Program-made: the position numbers and the translations under genes
Assembly: GCA_020025515.1 (NCBI GenBank)
Contig: JAHHRZ010000027.1
Coordinates: 1 to 17,245 of the forward strand
DNA length: 17,245 nucleotides
Source of the DNA: Oscillospiraceae bacterium
GTDB lineage: Bacteria; Bacillota; Clostridia; Oscillospirales; Oscillospiraceae
Direction of reading: 5' to 3'
Notes under the pieces: model-generated
Told to the model about the DNA's origin: nothing
The model's input: only the letters and a program-made list of their open reading frames with translations
The model's database searches: none
Shown here: positions 15,176 to 17,245 of the stretch, piece after piece
Numbering within the stretch: position 1 is the stretch's first letter
Layout of the letters: each line of letters opens with the position of its first letter

Positions 15176-15889
15176 ATGAAGAATCGGACAGAACGCTTGT
15201 ATGGCGGCATTTCTTACTGTGTGGGGGAAGCGTCTTTTCCGCTGAGCACAGACAGTATGCTTTTGGGCAGTTTTGTGAATCTTGGAAAAAATGCACGGGT
15301 TGTGGATCTTGGATCCGGAAGCGGTGCATTGGGGCTGCTGCTCTGCGGCAGATATCCGGACTGCCAGGTGGCAGGGTTGGAAATTCATGAGCCTTCCCAT
15401 AGGGCGGCTGTAGAAAATATTCAGAATAACGGATTGGAGCAGCGGATGAAAAGCCTGCTGTTAGACATCAGAGAAGTGCGCAATGCTCTTCCCGGGGGGA
15501 GCTGTCACTGTGTGGTGTCCAATCCGCCTTATTTTGCTGCGGGTGCGGATTCTCAGGGACCTGCCGGGCCCCAGGCCAGAAAAGAAGCACAGTGCAAACT
15601 GGAAGAACTCTATCTTGCAGCAAAGTGGCTCCTTCGCTTTGGAGGGGACTTTTATCTGGTACATAAACCGGATCGCCTCACGGATCTGATGGCTCTCGGA
15701 AGAACCCACGATCTGGAACCCAAAAAGCTTCGTTGTGTCCGATACCAGCCGGGTTCGTCCATCAGCCTGGTTCTGCTCCAATGCCGCCGGGGTGGCAAGC
15801 CCGGGCTGCAATTTTTGCCGGATCTCGTTTTAAGACAGACGGACGGAACCCCTACAAAAGAATATCAACAGATTTATCACATGGATTAA
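15176..15889 (+). CDS. trmN6: TrmN6-like SAM-dependent methyltransferase (tRNA1(Val) A37 N6-methyltransferase family, YfiC/YabB)
   Basis: This 237-residue class I methyltransferase has its SAM-binding loop in VVDLGSGSGALG (42-53), the acidic strand end LEIHE (68-72), and the catalytic NPPY (116-119) typical of N6-adenine methylation. The N-terminal LYGGISYCVGEASFPLSTDS resembles the YfiC/TrmN6 and YabB family, which methylates A37 of tRNA-Val in E. coli. The Gram-positive substrate is less certain. ATG 15176 is used because AGGAGG lies just 4 bases upstream; the frame is open back to 14951, but that extension lies over the ferredoxin gene and its terminator and has no initiation signal. The gene is 12 bases upstream of rsmI, an arrangement like yabB-yabC of Bacillus but without the GIY-YIG gene yazA between them. 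Confidence 0.87.
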   Translation: MKNRTERLYGGISYCVGEASFPLSTDSMLLGSFVNLGKNARVVDLGSGSGALGLLLCGRYPDCQVAGLEIHEPSHRAAVENIQNNGLEQRMKSLLLDIREVRNALPGGSCHCVVSNPPYFAAGADSQGPAGPQARKEAQCKLEELYLAAKWLLRFGGDFYLVHKPDRLTDLMALGRTHDLEPKKLRCVRYQPGSSISLVLLQCRRGGKPGLQFLPDLVLRQTDGTPTKEYQQIYHMD

Positions 15890-15901
15890 GGAGACTGCAT
15901 C

Positions 15902-16726
15902 ATGGCCGGAATGTTATATTTGGTACCTACCCCCATCGGCAATCTGGGAGATATTTCCACCCGTTGCCGTGAGATCTTATCTTCTGTGGACTTCATTGCG
16001 GCAGAGGATACACGGGTCAGCTTGAAGCTCCTGAACCATATGCAGATCCACAAGCCTCTGGTGAGCTACTATGAGCACAACAAATCCCTGAAAGGGGACA
16101 AGATTGTCCAGCGCATTTTGGAAGGGGAGACCTGCGCCCTGGTTTCCGATGCCGGTTCTCCGGCGATTTCTGATCCGGGCGAGGATCTGGTGCGCCAGTG
16201 CGCAGAAGCGGGGATTACGGTCTGTGCCATTCCCGGCCCTTGCGCTGTGATTACTGCTTTGAGTATTTCCGGCCTCCCCACAGGGCGCTTTACCTTTGAA
16301 GGCTTCCTGTCCACTGCGAAGAAAAGCCGCATGACCCATCTGGAGGCCCTGCGCAATGAACAGCGCACAATGGTATTTTATGAAGCACCTCATAAGCTTC
16401 TGAATACTTTAGAGGATATGTCCCGTGTATTCGGCAGCGAGCGCCGTATTTCTCTGTGCCGGGAACTGACCAAGCTCCACGAAGAAGTCTTTCGGACCAC
16501 CTTTGCCGGAGCGTTGGCACGCTATGAGGAAACTCCCCCCAAGGGCGAATTTGTTCTGGTAGTGGAGGGCGCCCAGCCGGAGGAAGAGAAGACCTGCACC
16601 ATGGAAGAGGCTGTAGAGCAGGCCAAAATCCTGATGGAGCAGGGAATGTCCCGAAAGGATGCCGTTCGCAAAGTGGCGCAGGAGACGGGGCTTCCTAAAA
16701 ATGCCATATATGATGCCACCCTGTAA
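15902..16726 (+). CDS. rsmI: RsmI, 16S rRNA C1402 2'-O-methyltransferase
   Basis: This 274-residue protein of the tetrapyrrole-methylase fold shows the defining motifs LVPTPIGNLGDI (7-18), AEDTR (34-38), SDAGSPAISDPG (82-93), the glycine/proline loop IPGPCAVITAL (110-120), and FYEAPHKL (159-166). It 2'-O-methylates C1402 in the 16S rRNA decoding centre using S-adenosylmethionine. Its length is normal for the family. ATG 15902 follows AAGGAG at 8 bases. It is co-oriented with and 12 bases downstream of trmN6, so the two are probably co-transcribed as an RNA-modification unit. Only a weak terminator follows. Confidence 0.96.
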   Translation: MAGMLYLVPTPIGNLGDISTRCREILSSVDFIAAEDTRVSLKLLNHMQIHKPLVSYYEHNKSLKGDKIVQRILEGETCALVSDAGSPAISDPGEDLVRQCAEAGITVCAIPGPCAVITALSISGLPTGRFTFEGFLSTAKKSRMTHLEALRNEQRTMVFYEAPHKLLNTLEDMSRVFGSERRISLCRELTKLHEEVFRTTFAGALARYEETPPKGEFVLVVEGAQPEEEKTCTMEEAVEQAKILMEQGMSRKDAVRKVAQETGLPKNAIYDATL

Positions 16727-16731
16727 AGCAT

Positions 16732-16758
16732 AACTTGTTTCGGAATCAGTTGTTTTTT
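16732..16758 (+). terminator. Weak candidate terminator of trmN6-rsmI
   Basis: AACT (16732-16735) and AGTT (16748-16751) plus a few imperfect inner pairs are followed by six T (16753-16758). The stem is short and poor. The T-run and position, 6 bases after the stop, are the main support. Confidence 0.3.
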
Positions 16759-16811
16759 GGCTGCCTATTTATGGACGAGTCTAGGGCAGAAGAAAAAATT
16801 AAAATATAGGA

Positions 16812-16840
16812 TTGCAGTTCATCAACTCTCATGGTATAAT
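16812..16840 (+). promoter_or_regulatory. Promoter ahead of the tRNA-like element and tRNA-Arg
   Basis: TTGCAG (16812-16817, 3 of 6) and a perfect TATAAT (16835-16840) have 17-base spacing, with TGG before the -10 (extended -10). The start point would be near 16847. It is the only convincing promoter between rsmI and tRNA-Arg, so it may drive the tRNA. Confidence 0.65.
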
Positions 16841-16854
16841 TGTGAGAGTTGATG
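16820..16854. promoter_or_regulatory. Operator-like inverted repeat centred on the -10 box
   Basis: CATCAACTCTCA (16820-16831) and TGAGAGTTGATG (16843-16854) form a perfect 12-bp dyad whose 11-base centre TGGTATAATTG contains the extended -10. One arm lies in the promoter spacer and the other covers the expected transcription start. The transcript would begin inside the right arm, so it cannot form the full RNA hairpin, and the dyad is better read as a DNA site for a dimeric regulator. There is no T-run after it. No regulator gene is adjacent. Confidence 0.6.
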
Positions 16855-16881
16855 TATTCTGTCATTGTGCCGGGAGGATGT

Positions 16882-16977
16882 ATGGCTTCACGGTACACTG
16901 GAGATACGTCTGCCTCATATAGGATCATTCCCGTAAATGCCCCCGTACCTCACCAGGATAGAGGGTCCGCCTCCTAA
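16882..16977 (+). CDS. Possible 31-codon ORF running into the tRNA-like element
   Basis: ATG 16882 lies 4 bases after GGGAGG (16872-16877) and about 35 bases after the predicted start of the operator-bearing promoter. The product would begin MASRYTGDTSASYRIIPVN. The frame stops at TAA 16975-16977, inside the anticodon loop of the tRNA-like sequence, so the final third is translated from tRNA-like DNA. It could be a leader peptide, a truncated gene, or chance. I do not recognise it. Confidence 0.2.
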   Translation: MASRYTGDTSASYRIIPVNAPVPHQDRGSAS

Positions 16978-17004
16978 GCGGCAGTCTGTTCGAGTCCTGG
17001 AGTG
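16939..17004 (+). pseudogene. Degenerate tRNA-Arg(CCT)-like sequence
   Basis: This is a diverged copy of the tRNA at 17032. The 5' acceptor strand GCCCCCG is identical, the D-stem is CCTC/GAGG (the intact gene has GCTC/GAGC), the anticodon loop CTCCTAA is identical, and the anticodon stem keeps four pairs with different bases. The T-loop TTCGAGT is present. However, the T-stem does not pair and the 3' acceptor strand is AGTGCAT instead of CGGGGGT, so it cannot fold as a normal tRNA. An alternative long-range stem (CACCAGGA 16951-16958 with TCCTGG 16995-17000 plus GTG 17002-17004, one bulge) is possible. Confidence 0.55.
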
Positions 17005-17031
17005 CATTAAATTTGAATATTTCCTGTATAC

Positions 17032-17108
17032 GCCCCCGTAGCTCAGTTGGATAGAGCGGTCGCCTCCTAAGCGACAGGCCACTGGTTCGAACCCAGCCGG
17101 GGGTGCCA
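17032..17108 (+). tRNA. tRNA-Arg (anticodon CCT), CCA encoded
   Basis: A full cloverleaf is visible: acceptor GCCCCCG with CGGGGGT (first pair G-U), D-stem GCTC/GAGC, anticodon stem GTCGC/GCGAC with loop CTCCTAA (anticodon CCT, reading AGG), T-arm CTGG-TTCGAAC-CCAG, discriminator G and encoded CCA. The outermost T-stem pair is an A-C mismatch, which may be tolerated. A terminator follows 7 bases later. Confidence 0.95.
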
Positions 17109-17114
17109 AAATAG

Positions 17115-17153
17115 CCGCTGTAAGCCGTTTTTCGATGGTTTACAGCGGTTTTT
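17115..17153 (+). terminator. Rho-independent terminator of tRNA-Arg
   Basis: CCGCTGTAAGCC (17115-17126) pairs with GGTTTACAGCGG (17137-17148) with one G-U, followed by T5 (17149-17153). The remaining 92 bases of the window show no gene or structure I can support. Confidence 0.92.
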
Positions 17154-17245
17154 GTTATCATTTTCTTCTCGTGCCTCTGTTGTTACACCGAAAAGATTTT
17201 ATGCATTTTCCGCTGTATGCTTGCTAATTGGATTTGAACGATTTT

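Noticed and set aside
16820..16854. Reading the palindrome as the rsmI terminator
   Set aside because: No T-run follows on either strand, and a perfect extended -10 sits in the loop, so a DNA operator is the better explanation.
16915..17161. Minus-strand frames giving GFEPVACRLGGDRS-like peptides
   Set aside because: These are translations of the complement of tRNA-Arg, a well-known annotation artefact, not a protein.
1..17245. CRISPR array, insertion sequence or prophage
   Set aside because: No regularly spaced repeats, transposase, integrase or terminal inverted repeats were seen. The tRNA-like copy at 16939 is the only possible integration scar.

Overview
The window looks like chromosomal DNA of a low-to-mid GC Gram-positive anaerobe of class Clostridia, probably Oscillospirales. 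This is an inference from the 2[4Fe-4S] ferredoxin, the ClpC-type ATPase, the clostridial-style promoters and Shine-Dalgarno sites, and the trmN6-rsmI pair that resembles yabB/yabC of Bacillota. No computed phylogeny supports it. I see no insertion sequence, CRISPR array, integrase or phage gene. Both ends are tRNA loci: a tRNA-Gly(GCC) cut by the left edge and a tRNA-Arg(CCT) near the right edge.

Layout, left to right. Bases 1-170 hold the 5' part of tRNA-Gly (minus strand) with a near-perfect promoter, then the terminator of the next operon. Bases 182-3830 (minus) are a two-gene operon for a heterodimeric ABC exporter with one canonical and one degenerate ATP site. Bases 4034-5787 (plus) carry a Nudix hydrolase and a malic enzyme whose own promoter overlaps the Nudix stop codon. 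A convergent terminator pair (5850-5926) separates these from a minus-strand unit, rlmB (8981-8196) followed by a 738-residue membrane protein (8151-5935). That protein has the eight-helix layout of a heavy-metal P1B ATPase but has lost every catalytic motif I looked for.

Bases 8982-9298 form a 317-base divergent control region with an extended -10 promoter on each strand. The rlmB side also has a possible leaderless mini-ORF and a weak attenuator-like hairpin. FtsH follows (plus, 9299-11194), then its terminator, then a separately promoted membrane-anchored C39-like cysteine peptidase (plus, GTG start at 11478), a strong terminator, and a convergent ClpC-type AAA+ unfoldase (minus, 14747-12390). 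Divergent from clpC is a 56-residue ferredoxin gene, too short for many gene finders. It has its own promoter, ribosome binding site and terminator. Two RNA methyltransferase genes, trmN6 and rsmI, follow on the plus strand.

Bases 16727-17031 contain no established gene. They hold a weak terminator, a 12-bp inverted repeat centred on an extended -10 box (an operator-like site), a possible 31-codon ORF, and a degenerate tRNA-Arg-like sequence just before the intact tRNA-Arg(CCT). A rho-independent terminator follows the tRNA. The last 92 bases show nothing I can name.

The genes are mostly core physiology: translation and RNA modification (rlmB, trmN6, rsmI, two tRNAs), membrane and cytosolic proteolysis (ftsH, clpC), central carbon and redox metabolism (malic enzyme, ferredoxin), and export (ABC pair). 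The least ordinary items are the degenerate P-type ATPase-like protein, the operator-like palindrome with the tRNA-like element, and the rlmB leader.
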